Of a DNA stretch of 64,000 nucleotides, positions 1 to 7,482 are shown in pieces. The notes beneath the pieces were generated by a model. It searched no databases. It had not been told where the DNA came from and saw only the letters and a list, made by a program, of their open reading frames with translations. The position numbers and the translations under genes were made by a program. This DNA comes from Ignavibacteriales bacterium (GTDB lineage: Bacteria; Bacteroidota; Ignavibacteria; Ignavibacteriales; Ignavibacteriaceae): the NCBI GenBank assembly GCA_020061465.1, contig JAGUYG010000051.1, positions 1-64,000 of the forward strand. Direction: 5' to 3'. Each line of letters opens with the position of its first letter. Position 1 is the first letter of the stretch.

Positions 1-1
1 A

Positions 2-136
2 AAAATAGAAACACACGACGAACATATAACAGCTATATTTGATGCAATTAACCGTTTGATAGCTCCGCCTCCGGTAACAAAAAGGAAGATTGGATTTCAG
101 GTAAAAGAGAAAAAAGTTTTATACAAAAAAGTGTAA
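2..136 (+). CDS. C-terminal end of an ORF6N-domain protein (partial)
   Basis: An open frame enters from the left edge of the window and stops at a TAA. Its 44 residues contain an HDEHITAIFDAINRLIAPP stretch followed by a basic RKIGF motif. This is the typical tail of ORF6N/KilA-N-type phage antirepressor-like proteins, which are common in Bacteroidota accessory regions. The start and the DNA-binding domain lie outside the window, so it cannot be said whether the gene is intact. The call rests on recall of the family's C-terminal pattern. Confidence 0.6.
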   Translation, partial: KIETHDEHITAIFDAINRLIAPPPVTKRKIGFQVKEKKVLYKKV

Positions 137-165
137 TTGTTAGTATTTTTTGTAAGGTTAAATAA

Positions 166-435
166 ATGAATTTAAAAAATAGCCACTGGGTAATTGTCGG
201 CGGTGAACCCTATCCTAAATCCGGACCGATGAAAAAGGAATGGGTGCTTGATATTTCGGAACGATCCCGACTTTTTGCGGGAAAAGACCAGTGTTTGGAA
301 GCCGGAGTACCATTTTTCTTTTCCCGAAGGGATGGCAAGCCAAAACAGTGGGGCGGAATAAATAAAAAGAAAACAGGTCGCCTGCTTGAAGGAAGGACTT
401 GGGATGAGTTACCGAAATTGAAGAGGACGGGATAA
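166..435 (+). pseudogene. C-terminal remnant of a DUF5131 (phage Gp37/Gp68-like) protein
   Basis: The 89-residue frame contains the end of a DUF5131 protein: a WVIVGGE strand, a GVPFFF motif, then KQWGG and a KKKTGRLLEGRTWDE tail. Full members have about 230-260 residues with an N-terminal cysteine motif (radical-SAM-like), and that part is absent here. No convincing ribosome binding site precedes the ATG. The piece is therefore read as a remnant left by deletion or recombination. It is followed after 4 bases by the OLD nuclease gene. DUF5131 proteins are often found near phage and defence genes. Confidence 0.6.
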
Positions 436-439
436 AGAA

Positions 440-2302
440 ATGAAACTAGTAAAAGTTAAACTAACTAATTTTCGATGTTATAAAGAAGAAACTTCTTTAG
501 ATTTAAATGACATTACTGTTATAATTGGGAAAAATGATGTTGGTAAATCGGCTATTCTTAGTGCGTTAAATATTTTTTTTGAAGAGGGAAAAATTGACGC
601 TGATGATGCACATATAAGCGGTGATAAAAGCAATGTAAGAATAAGTTGTGAGTTTGATAATTTTCCTGACGAATTGGTGATTGACTCAACTTTCCCAACT
701 AATTTGACGGATGAATTTTTGTTGAATGAGAATAAAAGGTTAGAAATAATAAAGGTGTATAATTGTGAACTGAAAACACCTAAGATCAGTGGTGTTTATG
801 TAAAGGCTGTTCATCCGAGTAAAGAAAAATATAATGACCTTTTACAATTAAAGAATCCAGAATTGAAAAAGCGAGCCAATGAGCTTGAGATTGAATTAAC
901 GGAAGTTGATTTAAGAACAAATACACAAATAAGAAGAAAAATCTGGTCATCTGTTAATGATTTGGAATCAAAACTGCAAGAAATTCACCTGGATAAAGAA
1001 ACCGCAAAAGAAATTTGGTCACAACTTCAAAATTATTTACCTACCTATGCATTTTTCAAAAGTGATAGAGAAAGTACTGATCAGGATAGTGAAGCACAAG
1101 ATCCTTTAAAGTCTGCGGTTGACGAAGCCATAAAAGAGCAGATGGAAGAACTGAATAAAATAACCGAGAAGGTTAAAACTGAAGTAACAAGAATTGCTGA
1201 AAAGACGGTGAAAAAAATAAAAGAAATGAATGAGGATTTAGCAAATGAATTGAAACCGTACTTTGAGGTTCCAAAATGGTCTAGTGTATTTAAAATAAAA
1301 TTGACAGGTGATGAAGAAATTCCCATAAACAAAAGAGGCAGTGGTATAAGAAGATTAATATTATTGAATTTCTTTAGAGCTAAAGCCGAAGATAAAGCTA
1401 AAGAAAAGGATAGTCCGGGAATTATATATGCAATTGAAGAGCCGGAAACTAGTCAGCATCCAAACAATCAAAGAATGCTAATGAGGGCATTTGAAGAATT
1501 AATTTCAACCTATAATACACAGGTTATCTTAACTACTCACAATCCCACTTTTGCTAAACTTGCAGATTTAAAAAACCTTCGTTTCATAGAATATGATGAA
1601 CAAGGCAATCGAAAAATATTGTCAAACGATGAAGCCGCATATAAAAAAATTTCCAAATCGCTTGGAGTTTTACCAGAAAATAATGTCAAGCTCTTTATTG
1701 GAGTAGAAGGTATTCATGATTGTAACTTTTTAATTAGCTATTCAAATATGTTGAGAAGTCATGGAGAGGATGTTCCGAATTTAGAATTAATGGAAAATAA
1801 TGATGAGATAATTTTTTTCCCCATGGGAGGAGGAAACCTGATTTATTGGGCTTCTCGCTTAGAAGGATTGAATCGTCCCGAATTTTATATAACTGATAGA
1901 GATAATCCCCCACCTGCACAACCTAAATATCAGGAATTTATAAATGAAGTGAACGGAAAAGGTGATAACTGTAAGGCTATTTGTACTAATAAAAAGGAGA
2001 TGGAAAATTACATTCATCCTTTGGCAATTAGGTCAGTTCGACCTAAAATTGACATCACATTTAATGATTTTGACGATGTACCTGAAATGGTTGCTAAAAT
2101 AATTCATGAGAATAGCGAAAGGCCGAATCCATGGACAAATTTGAAAAAGGAAAAGAAAGGTGAAAAAATTTCAAATGTGAAAAGATGGTTGAATACGGAA
2201 GCCATTGAAAATATGACGCCTGAGTTGCTAACAGAGGTTGATCCTGATAATGAAGTTAGAGGATGGTTAAATAAAATTAAAGAGTATTGTAATACAAATT
2301 AA
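440..2302 (+). CDS. OLD-family ATP-dependent endonuclease (AAA ATPase + TOPRIM)
   Basis: This 620-residue protein has an N-terminal ABC/SMC-like ATPase with Walker A GKNDVGKS at residues 30-37. A long charged helical insert (about 150-270) follows, then a signature-like RGSGIRR region near 300, Walker B AIEEPETSQHP near 331 and a TTHNP switch histidine near 363. The C-terminal third shows TOPRIM features: GVEGIHD near 420 and a DRD pair near 485. This is the OLD layout, in which ATPase and nickase/nuclease act together; several members are anti-phage effectors. No GajB-type helicase lies next to it, so a stand-alone class 1 OLD is the better reading. It sits between a DUF5131 remnant and a truncated livJ, 12 bases from the latter. 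Its role in defence is inferred from family and context only. Confidence 0.85.
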   Translation: MKLVKVKLTNFRCYKEETSLDLNDITVIIGKNDVGKSAILSALNIFFEEGKIDADDAHISGDKSNVRISCEFDNFPDELVIDSTFPTNLTDEFLLNENKRLEIIKVYNCELKTPKISGVYVKAVHPSKEKYNDLLQLKNPELKKRANELEIELTEVDLRTNTQIRRKIWSSVNDLESKLQEIHLDKETAKEIWSQLQNYLPTYAFFKSDRESTDQDSEAQDPLKSAVDEAIKEQMEELNKITEKVKTEVTRIAEKTVKKIKEMNEDLANELKPYFEVPKWSSVFKIKLTGDEEIPINKRGSGIRRLILLNFFRAKAEDKAKEKDSPGIIYAIEEPETSQHPNNQRMLMRAFEELISTYNTQVILTTHNPTFAKLADLKNLRFIEYDEQGNRKILSNDEAAYKKISKSLGVLPENNVKLFIGVEGIHDCNFLISYSNMLRSHGEDVPNLELMENNDEIIFFPMGGGNLIYWASRLEGLNRPEFYITDRDNPPPAQPKYQEFINEVNGKGDNCKAICTNKKEMENYIHPLAIRSVRPKIDITFNDFDDVPEMVAKIIHENSERPNPWTNLKKEKKGEKISNVKRWLNTEAIENMTPELLTEVDPDNEVRGWLNKIKEYCNTN

Positions 2303-2314
2303 AGGATACATATA

Positions 2315-2791
2315 ATGAAACTAAAAAATCTTTTGCTGTTTGGTTTACTATTTCTTCTTATAGCAAGTTGTGGGAAGAAGGAAGAGGAAATTATCAAAGT
2401 TGGAGCTGTTCTAAGCTTGACAGGTACAGGTGCTGAATATGGTAAAGATCAGCAAAAAGCTATCACATTAGTATTGGAACAACAATCAAGTAAGAACTAT
2501 AAGTACAAATATGATGTTGTTTTTCAAGATAGCAAAAGTGATCCAAAAGAAGGTGTAAATGCTGTAAGATATCTTTTATCTAGTGAAAATTGTCAAGTAT
2601 TTATGACAGTTTTAAGTAGTGTTTCTATGGCAATAAAGGATATTACTGAAAATAATAATAAACCCCTCTTCTGTGTTGCTGCTACACCTAAGTTGACTCC
2701 CAATACTAATTTAGTTTTTAGAAGTTTACCAACTTCAGAATATCAGGCTGAAGTTTTGGCTCAACGAATTTCCGAAATAAATCCAAACTGA
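2315..2791 (+). pseudogene. Truncated Liv-type substrate-binding lipoprotein (livJ remnant)
   Basis: The 158 residues begin with a lipoprotein signal (hydrophobic run, then a lipobox ending LIASC, Cys19). They continue with the first lobe of a type 1 periplasmic binding protein: VGAVLSLTGTGAEYG, then FQDSKSDP. Full-length branched-chain amino-acid binding proteins have about 370-400 residues, and the second lobe is missing. The frame runs out at SEINPN and unrelated sequence begins immediately. It heads the livH/M/G/F operon, so the transporter has lost its local receptor. The fragment might still be exported as a lipid-anchored half protein, but binding is unlikely. Confidence 0.75.
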
Positions 2792-2964
2792 ATTACTCCA
2801 AAGCAAAACCAAACCGTTTCTCGGTCGTTGTTAAAGAATAAGTAATTCTTTACCCGATAGATGAGAACGTTGCTAAAGTTTTTCAAAATCCTGCCGAAGC
2901 TAATAAAGCTTTTCGTGCAATCATAAATGCAATTCCTAAAAAAGCCGCACTTAAGCGGTTATAA
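2788..2964 (+). pseudogene. Relic of a small gene (antitoxin-like?) fused to the break in livJ
   Basis: Immediately at the point where livJ ends, another frame reads LNYSKAKPNRFSVVVKE, one TAA (2839-2841), then VILYPIDENVAKVFQNP and AFRAIINAIPKK to a final TAA. Apart from the single stop the frame is coherent for 58 codons. It resembles small Bacteroidota hypothetical proteins with a PNRF motif and a 'DVAKVF..s..vN.alR' helix, possibly CopG-like antitoxins. No start codon remains. The family call is uncertain; that it is a relic is clear from the in-frame stop. Confidence 0.45.
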
Positions 2965-2974
2965 GCATTGAAGT

Positions 2975-3853
2975 ATGAGCAGCCAGATTATTGTCAACAT
3001 AATTATCTCCTTCAGCATATTTGCTTTAGTTGCCATCAGCTTCTCTCTCATCTATCAAACCACACGTTTCTTCCACTTTGCACACGCAGTAATCTTCACA
3101 TCCGGTGCTTACTTTGCTTTTTTGTTTATACAAATGCTTGGCTGGTCTTACTACTCAGCTATTCCTGCTGCAATTGCTTTGGCTTTGTTGCTTGGCGGCT
3201 TAATAGAGTTTACTATTTACAGACCGTTAAGAAAAAAGAAGTCTTCTGCAATTGTTCTGCTTCTTGCTTCATTAGGTATTTATATTGTACTTCAAAACTT
3301 AATTTCTCTTTTCTTTGGTGATGACACAAAATCTATCCGCACCTGGGAGGTGAGGGAGGGGATTGAGATTGCGGGGGCGTACATTACGCCAGTACAGCTC
3401 GTAATAGTTGCTAGTTCCTTGTTGCTGGTAGGACTGGTTGCTGGATACTTGATGCTGGCAAAGACAGGGAAGGCAATGCGTGCGGTAGCAAGTGACAGTG
3501 AGCTTTCAAAGTTATCAGGAATTAAAAGCGACAGGATAATTTTAATTTCATTTGCAATTGGTTCTGCACTTGCAGGTATTGCAGGCATTCTCGTTGCATT
3601 GGATGTTGATATGACTCCCACTATGGGAATGAATATGCTGCTAATGGGAGTTGTTGCAATGATAATTGGAGGTGTAGGCAGTATATGGGGAATTGTACTC
3701 GGCTCGCTTCTTCTTGCATCGGCACAAAATCTTGCCGTCTGGTACATAAGCTCACAATGGATGGATGCGAGTGCGTTCCTTCTCTTATTAATATTTTTGT
3801 TGTTTAAGCCGGAAGGGTTTGCGGGGAAAAAGATTAGAAAGGCGGAGGTTTGA
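2975..3853 (+). CDS. livH: Branched-chain amino-acid ABC transporter permease LivH
   Basis: The 292-residue inner-membrane protein has about eight hydrophobic helices. It carries the LivH pattern: FSLIYQTTRFFHFAHA early, the EFTIYRPLR motif near residue 80, GKAMRAVASD near 170 and a terminal LLFKPEGFAGKK. It would form the membrane channel with LivM, powered by LivG and LivF. Length is normal. The codons for roughly residues 142-165 (3400-3470) are unusually rich in GCTGGT-type sequence, like the repeats just downstream. The gene starts 10 bases after the livJ relic and is followed by repeats and inserted small genes rather than by livM. Confidence 0.93.
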   Translation: MSSQIIVNIIISFSIFALVAISFSLIYQTTRFFHFAHAVIFTSGAYFAFLFIQMLGWSYYSAIPAAIALALLLGGLIEFTIYRPLRKKKSSAIVLLLASLGIYIVLQNLISLFFGDDTKSIRTWEVREGIEIAGAYITPVQLVIVASSLLLVGLVAGYLMLAKTGKAMRAVASDSELSKLSGIKSDRIILISFAIGSALAGIAGILVALDVDMTPTMGMNMLLMGVVAMIIGGVGSIWGIVLGSLLLASAQNLAVWYISSQWMDASAFLLLLIFLLFKPEGFAGKKIRKAEV

Positions 3854-4003
3854 GGCGGGGTTGTTGGTAGCTGGCTGCCAACCTTCGGTTGATAAACTGG
3901 TCGCTGGCTTCTGGTAGCTGGTAATATTCTTTAGTAAATTGCAAACAAAAAAACTATAACCAGACACAAGATACCAGCAACCAGAAACAAGTAACCAGTA
4001 ATC
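3854..4003 (+). repeat. GCTGGT/ACCAGC repeat tract with imperfect inverted repeat
   Basis: Between livH and the four-helix-bundle gene lie several short copies of a GGTAGCTGG-like unit, followed by the opposite orientation (ACCAGCAACCAG). The arms at 3907-3925 and 3970-3988 are largely complementary, with a 44-base loop. Similar sequence recurs at the 3' end of the next gene (4377-4445) and after livG (6696-6740). No protein is encoded. It looks like a low-complexity, recombination-prone spacer that travels with the four-helix-bundle gene. Confidence 0.65.
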
Positions 4004-4015
4004 AAGGAGGCTGTT

Positions 4016-4438
4016 ATGAGCTATAGGAATTTAGAGGTTTGGCAAATTGCTCGTGAACTTTCAATTTCTGTTCATAAAATGACTTTAAATGAACTGCCTA
4101 AGTTCGAGATGTTTGAGGAAGGAAGTCAAATCAGGAGGTCAAGTAAATCCGTCCGATCAAATATTGTAGAAGGTTATGGAAGAAGAAAATACACAATGGA
4201 TTACATAAAACATCTTACTTACGCACAGGCATCGAATGATGAAACTATTGACCATCTCGAAACTCTTTATGAAACAGAATCACTAAAGAATGAAAAATTG
4301 TATTCAGATTTAAATCAAAGATTAAATACACTTGGAAAGAAACTAAATAAGTTTATCTCTGTTATTGAATCTTCAACAAGAAACAAGAAACCAGCAGCCA
4401 GAAACAAGCAACCAGTAACCGAAACAAGTAACCGGTAA
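4016..4438 (+). CDS. Four-helix-bundle protein (23S rRNA intervening-sequence type)
   Basis: This is a 140-residue protein of the pfam05635 family: [14 protein letters not shown] at the N-terminus, [20 protein letters not shown] near residue 45, and [14 protein letters not shown] near 70. These proteins are named for reading frames inside 23S rRNA intervening sequences but are also found as single genes; their function is unknown. The gene has a good ribosome binding site (AAGGAGG, 7 bases before the ATG). Its last ~20 residues ([12 protein letters not shown]...) are low-complexity and are encoded by the ACCAG-type repeat, so the natural end of the family was overrun. It is inserted between livH and livM. 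Confidence 0.85.
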   Translation: MSYRNLEVWQIARELSISVHKMTLNELPKFEMFEEGSQIRRSSKSVRSNIVEGYGRRKYTMDYIKHLTYAQASNDETIDHLETLYETESLKNEKLYSDLNQRLNTLGKKLNKFISVIESSTRNKKPAARNKQPVTETSNR

Positions 4439-4445
4439 CCAGCAT
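4377..4445 (+). repeat. AACAAG/ACCAG repeat at the 3' end of the inserted gene
   Basis: Short imperfect units of the form AGAAACAAGnAACCAG repeat here, overlapping the end of the four-helix-bundle gene and its stop codon. The unit matches the repeat before the gene (3961-4003), so the gene is bracketed by the same sequence on both sides. Confidence 0.6.
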
Positions 4446-4519
4446 CCTGTATCTTGCGTGTTTATATCGAAAAGTATATGTTTATGTATAAAGGTATATG
4501 ATAAAGTGCATATAGCTAA

Positions 4520-4538
4520 GCTTTAATAATTATTAAGC
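4520..4538. promoter_or_regulatory. Palindrome upstream of hicBA, possible operator
   Basis: GCTTTAATAATTATTAAGC is an almost perfect dyad (one extra T in the left half) lying 29 bases before the hicB start. HicB antitoxins commonly autoregulate by binding an upstream dyad, so it could be the operator. The short HicB here lacks an obvious DNA-binding tail, which weakens that reading. Confidence 0.35.
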
Positions 4539-4566
4539 AGGCGTTATAAAAAGAAGGATTATTGCA

Positions 4567-4815
4567 ATGAAACTTTTAGATTATACCGTAATATTTGAAC
4601 CGTTGGAAGAGGGCGGCTATATGGTGGTAGTTCCTGCTCTGCCGGGAGTTGTAACTTATGGCGATTCTTTAGATGATGCACGTACAATGGCAGTTGATGC
4701 AATTAAATGTCATTTAGAGGGGCTTTTTAAAGATGGAGAAAAAATTCCGCAGGATATCAGCTTCAAAAAGCAGCCGGTTAAAGAAAAACTCTCAATACCT
4801 GTAAATATTTTATGA
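4567..4815 (+). CDS. hicB: HicB-family antitoxin (short form)
   Basis: The 82-residue protein shows the HicB partial RNase-H-like fold: YTVIFEPLEEGGYMVVVPALPG, GDSLDDARTMAVDAIKCHLE, then a PVKEKLSIPV end. HicB neutralises the HicA mRNA interferase by direct binding. Order is antitoxin first, with hicA overlapping by 4 bases (ATGA), which implies coupled translation. An AAGGA site lies about 9 bases before the ATG. The pair sits inside the liv operon. There is no C-terminal HTH or ribbon-helix-helix domain. Confidence 0.85.
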   Translation: MKLLDYTVIFEPLEEGGYMVVVPALPGVVTYGDSLDDARTMAVDAIKCHLEGLFKDGEKIPQDISFKKQPVKEKLSIPVNIL

Positions 4816-5024
4816 GCAATGGACTCCCTGTCTTAAAGGCAAAGGAAGTTATAAGAGTTTTAGAGAAAGCAGGTTTTTATATTCATCATCAATCGGGCAG
4901 CCTCGTTCAGTTAAAGCACAAAATTAAAACACATTTGCGTGTAACAGTTCCATTTCATAATAAAGACCTTCCAAAACTAAAGCAAGCAGAAATTTCACTA
5001 CAGGAATTTAACAGGCTTCGTTAA
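4812..5024 (+). CDS. hicA: HicA-family toxin, probably inactive
   Basis: The 70-residue double-stranded-RNA-binding-fold protein keeps KAKEVIRVLEKAGFYIHHQSGS and the later HLRVTVPFH strand. HicA toxins normally have a catalytic histidine in a GSH motif; here the motif reads GSL (Leu31). The usual stretch between the PxH strand and the KQA helix is also shortened (HNKDLPKLKQAEIS). Both changes suggest a dead or weakened toxin. The stop codon is one base before the livM start, so the gene is now part of the operon's translational chain. Confidence 0.8.
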   Translation: MSNGLPVLKAKEVIRVLEKAGFYIHHQSGSLVQLKHKIKTHLRVTVPFHNKDLPKLKQAEISLQEFNRLR

Positions 5025-5025
5025 A

Positions 5026-5955
5026 ATGGAATACCTGCTTCACATATTAATCCTAATCTGCATCTATATAATACTTGCTGTATCTTTAAATCTGCTGGTT
5101 GGCTATACGGGAATTCTTTCTATTGCTCACGCTGCGTTTTATGGTGTGGGGGCTTATGTGGCAGCATTAATGGCTCTTCGTTTAGAGACTCCCTTTCTGC
5201 TAAATCTTGTTTTAGCTTTAATTGCTGCCGGTGCTTTTGGTGCAATTGTGGGAATTCCCTCGCTTCGTTTAAGAGATGATTATTTTATTATTGCAACATT
5301 CGCTTTCCAGATAATTATTTTCAGCATATTGAATAATCTTGTAAGCTTTACAGGTGGTCCTTTGGGTTTACCGGGAATTCCTCAGCTGGAAATATTTGGA
5401 TTAACTATTTCAACTCATATAGAATTTTTAATTCTTGCCTGTGTGCTAGCCGCCCTTGTTTACCGGACGGCAAGCAGAATCGTTAAATCTCCTTTCGGCA
5501 GATTACTCAAAGCCATACGAGAAGATGAAGTTTTTACTCAGGCTGCCGGAAGAAATGTGGCATCAGCTAAAGTGAAAGTATTTATAATAAGCGCATCGCT
5601 TGCTTCGATTGCCGGAGTGATTTATGCGACCTACATTACTTACATTGACCCGACAAGCTTTACGCTGATGGAATCTATCTTTATCATTTCTATTGTCATT
5701 ATCGGTGGAGCGGCAAATCTTAAAGGTTCAATATTAGGTGCGGCTTTCCTTGTTGCATTACCTGAGCTGTTAAGATTTATCGGACTGCCAAGCTCCGTTG
5801 CAGCAAATGTAAGACAAATTCTTTACGGTGCTATGCTGGTTATTATGATGATGTGGAGACCGCAGGGATTTTTAGGTGAGTATGCGTTTGGAAAAAATTC
5901 AGGAGACAGAAGTCAGAAAGCAGAAGTAAGAACCAATCGGGGAAATGATGCTTAA
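5026..5955 (+). CDS. livM: Branched-chain amino-acid ABC transporter permease LivM
   Basis: The 309-residue multi-spanning protein has the LivM hallmarks: NLLVGYTGILSIAHAAFYGVGAY near residue 25, LRLRDDYFIIAT near 85, FGRLLKAIREDE near 160 (contact with the ATPases), and an end reading WRPQGFLGEY. It pairs with LivH. It starts one base after hicA and overlaps livG by 11 bases. That is the only liv junction without an insertion. Confidence 0.93.
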   Translation: MEYLLHILILICIYIILAVSLNLLVGYTGILSIAHAAFYGVGAYVAALMALRLETPFLLNLVLALIAAGAFGAIVGIPSLRLRDDYFIIATFAFQIIIFSILNNLVSFTGGPLGLPGIPQLEIFGLTISTHIEFLILACVLAALVYRTASRIVKSPFGRLLKAIREDEVFTQAAGRNVASAKVKVFIISASLASIAGVIYATYITYIDPTSFTLMESIFIISIVIIGGAANLKGSILGAAFLVALPELLRFIGLPSSVAANVRQILYGAMLVIMMMWRPQGFLGEYAFGKNSGDRSQKAEVRTNRGNDA

Positions 5956-6694
5956 AGTTTCAAACTTAAATAAGAATTTTGATGGAGTGGTTGCTCTTAA
6001 GGATTTTTCTCTTGAGTTGAAGGAGAAAGAGATAATCGGGCTGATCGGTCCGAATGGCGCAGGGAAAACAACTTTCTTTAATGTGCTTTCAGGATTCGTA
6101 AAACCGGAAAGCGGAAAAATAATTTACCGGGGAAAAGATATTACAAATTCCGGTTCGCATAATATTGTTTTTGAAGGAATATCGAGAACATTTCAGGACC
6201 TCCGCTTAATAAGACAGATACTGGTTATTGAAAATATCCTGCTTTCATTCAATCATACTAATGGAGAGAATATTTATAACATCATGTTTAATCAGCGCTC
6301 ATGGAAAAAAATTGAAGAGCAGGACAAGCAAAAGGCATTTGAACTTCTGGAATACGCAGGTATAAAAGATAAAGCTAACGATCTTGCAAATGATCTTTCT
6401 TATGGTCAACAAAAGTTGTTGAGCTTAATATGCTGTCTTGCTGCTGATGCAAAGCTGCTTTTGCTTGATGAACCGATAGCTGGAATCAATCCTGAAATGA
6501 GAGAGAAGATTCTGAATATAATTTCTGAGCTTCCTTTAAAAGGCAAATCTGCAATTATAATCGAGCACGATATGGATTTTATCGAAAGGATTTGCAGCAG
6601 GGTGATCTTTATGGATATGGGAGAAAAAATAAGTGAAGGAACTCCTTCAGAAGTGAGGAATGATCCAAAAGTGATCGAGGCATATCTTGAATGA
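5945..6694 (+). CDS. livG: Branched-chain amino-acid ABC transporter ATP-binding protein LivG
   Basis: A 249-residue ABC ATPase: Walker A GPNGAGKT at 35-42, the LivG-type insertion with GISRTFQDLRL, signature LSYGQQKL, Walker B LLLLDEPIAGI, H-loop IIIEHDM. Length is normal for LivG (about 250). It overlaps livM. A second ATG directly after the first gives a protein one residue shorter. After it the operon is interrupted by a repeat and higBA before livF. Confidence 0.93.
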   Translation: MMLKVSNLNKNFDGVVALKDFSLELKEKEIIGLIGPNGAGKTTFFNVLSGFVKPESGKIIYRGKDITNSGSHNIVFEGISRTFQDLRLIRQILVIENILLSFNHTNGENIYNIMFNQRSWKKIEEQDKQKAFELLEYAGIKDKANDLANDLSYGQQKLLSLICCLAADAKLLLLDEPIAGINPEMREKILNIISELPLKGKSAIIIEHDMDFIERICSRVIFMDMGEKISEGTPSEVRNDPKVIEAYLE

Positions 6695-6695
6695 T

Positions 6696-6740
6696 ACCGG
6701 ATGTTGGTTCCGGGATACTTGCTGCTGGTCTCTGGTTACA
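6696..6740. repeat. GCTGGT-type repeat after livG
   Basis: The stretch GGATGTTGGTTCCGGGATACTTGCTGCTGG and the following TCTCTGGTTAC resemble the repeat units around the four-helix-bundle gene. It marks the left border of the higBA insertion. Confidence 0.45.
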
Positions 6741-6797
6741 CATTTAAGTAAGTTGAACAAAAGCATAATCGCTAATAGAGTGATCGTCTATATATGC

Positions 6798-6829
6798 TTG
6801 ACATATATAATTGCCCTTCGTAATTTTTA
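6798..6829 (+). promoter_or_regulatory. higBA promoter (TTGACA-N17-TAATTT)
   Basis: TTGACA at 6798-6803 is followed by TAATTTTTA from 6821, that is TTG-N20-TAnnTTT, the Bacteroidota-like spacing seen at several other genes in this window. The GTG start of higB lies at 6833, only a few bases beyond the element, so the transcript would be leaderless or almost so. The module therefore seems to bring its own promoter into the liv operon. Confidence 0.55.
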
Positions 6830-6832
6830 TCC

Positions 6833-7117
6833 GTGATTAAATCGTTTAAAGACAAGGAAGCAGAAAATATTTTTAACCAGGTACTTTCAAGAAAAATACC
6901 TGTTGAAATTCAATACCGGGCATTAAAAAAACTAATACTTTTAAATAGTGCGGAAAGCGAAACTGACCTTCTGATTCCCAAATCCAATCGTTTCGAGCAT
7001 CTCAATGGAAAAAGAAAATCAGAATGTTCGATCAGGATAGATGATCAATGGCGGATTTGTTTCAGGTTTGAAAACGGGAACGCTTATGATGTAAGCATTG
7101 AAGATTATCATAAATAG
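6833..7117 (+). CDS. higB: HigB-type RelE-superfamily toxin
   Basis: The 94-residue protein starts MIKSFKDKEAENIF at a GTG codon. It contains the HigB pattern RALKKLILLNSAESETDL, PKSNRFEHLNGKRK and the C-terminal IRIDDQWRICFRFENGNAYDVSIEDYH. HigB toxins cleave mRNA on the ribosome. All the usual elements are present and length is normal, so the toxin looks intact. Toxin-first order and a short distance to higA fit the higBA arrangement. Confidence 0.9.
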   Translation: MIKSFKDKEAENIFNQVLSRKIPVEIQYRALKKLILLNSAESETDLLIPKSNRFEHLNGKRKSECSIRIDDQWRICFRFENGNAYDVSIEDYHK

Positions 7118-7130
7118 CAGGAGAAACAGA

Positions 7131-7460
7131 ATGAATAAATCGAATAAAATACCAACACCGACTGTAGGAGAAATATTGCGTGAAGAATTTCTGGAGCCAT
7201 TGGGAATAACCGCATACCGTTTATCCAAAGAGATAAATGTATCAACCACAACCATTCTTGATATTATAAATAATAATAGAAAAATCACCGTAGATACTGC
7301 TCTAAGGTTATCCCGTTATTTTGGTAATTCAGCACACTTCTGGCTTAATCTCCAAAACGATATTGATATCAGGAACCAGAGGGACAAGATTGCTTCAGAT
7401 ATAAAAAAAATAATTCCATTTAATCAAAGCTCAGGCGAAAGCAGCCACCCATCAGCCTGA
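7131..7460 (+). CDS. higA: HigA-type HTH (XRE) antitoxin
   Basis: 109 residues from the ATG at 7131, which has a GGAGAAA ribosome site upstream and matches the family's usual N-terminus (PTPTVGEILREEFLEPLGIT). An earlier in-frame codon at 7098 would overlap higB and add an atypical leader. The HTH spans about residues 20-75 (YRLSKEINVSTTTILDIINN, then TALRLSRYFGNSAHFWLNLQ). It neutralises HigB and represses the module. It is followed after 22 bases by livF, so higBA separates livG from livF. Confidence 0.9.
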   Translation: MNKSNKIPTPTVGEILREEFLEPLGITAYRLSKEINVSTTTILDIINNNRKITVDTALRLSRYFGNSAHFWLNLQNDIDIRNQRDKIASDIKKIIPFNQSSGESSHPSA

Positions 7461-7482
7461 ACTAGCTGACATCTAAAAGTTA

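Noticed and set aside
2968-3321. 117-codon frame overlapping livH in another frame
   Set aside because: It is Cys/Leu/Ser-rich shadow translation of the livH coding sequence, which has clear family motifs.
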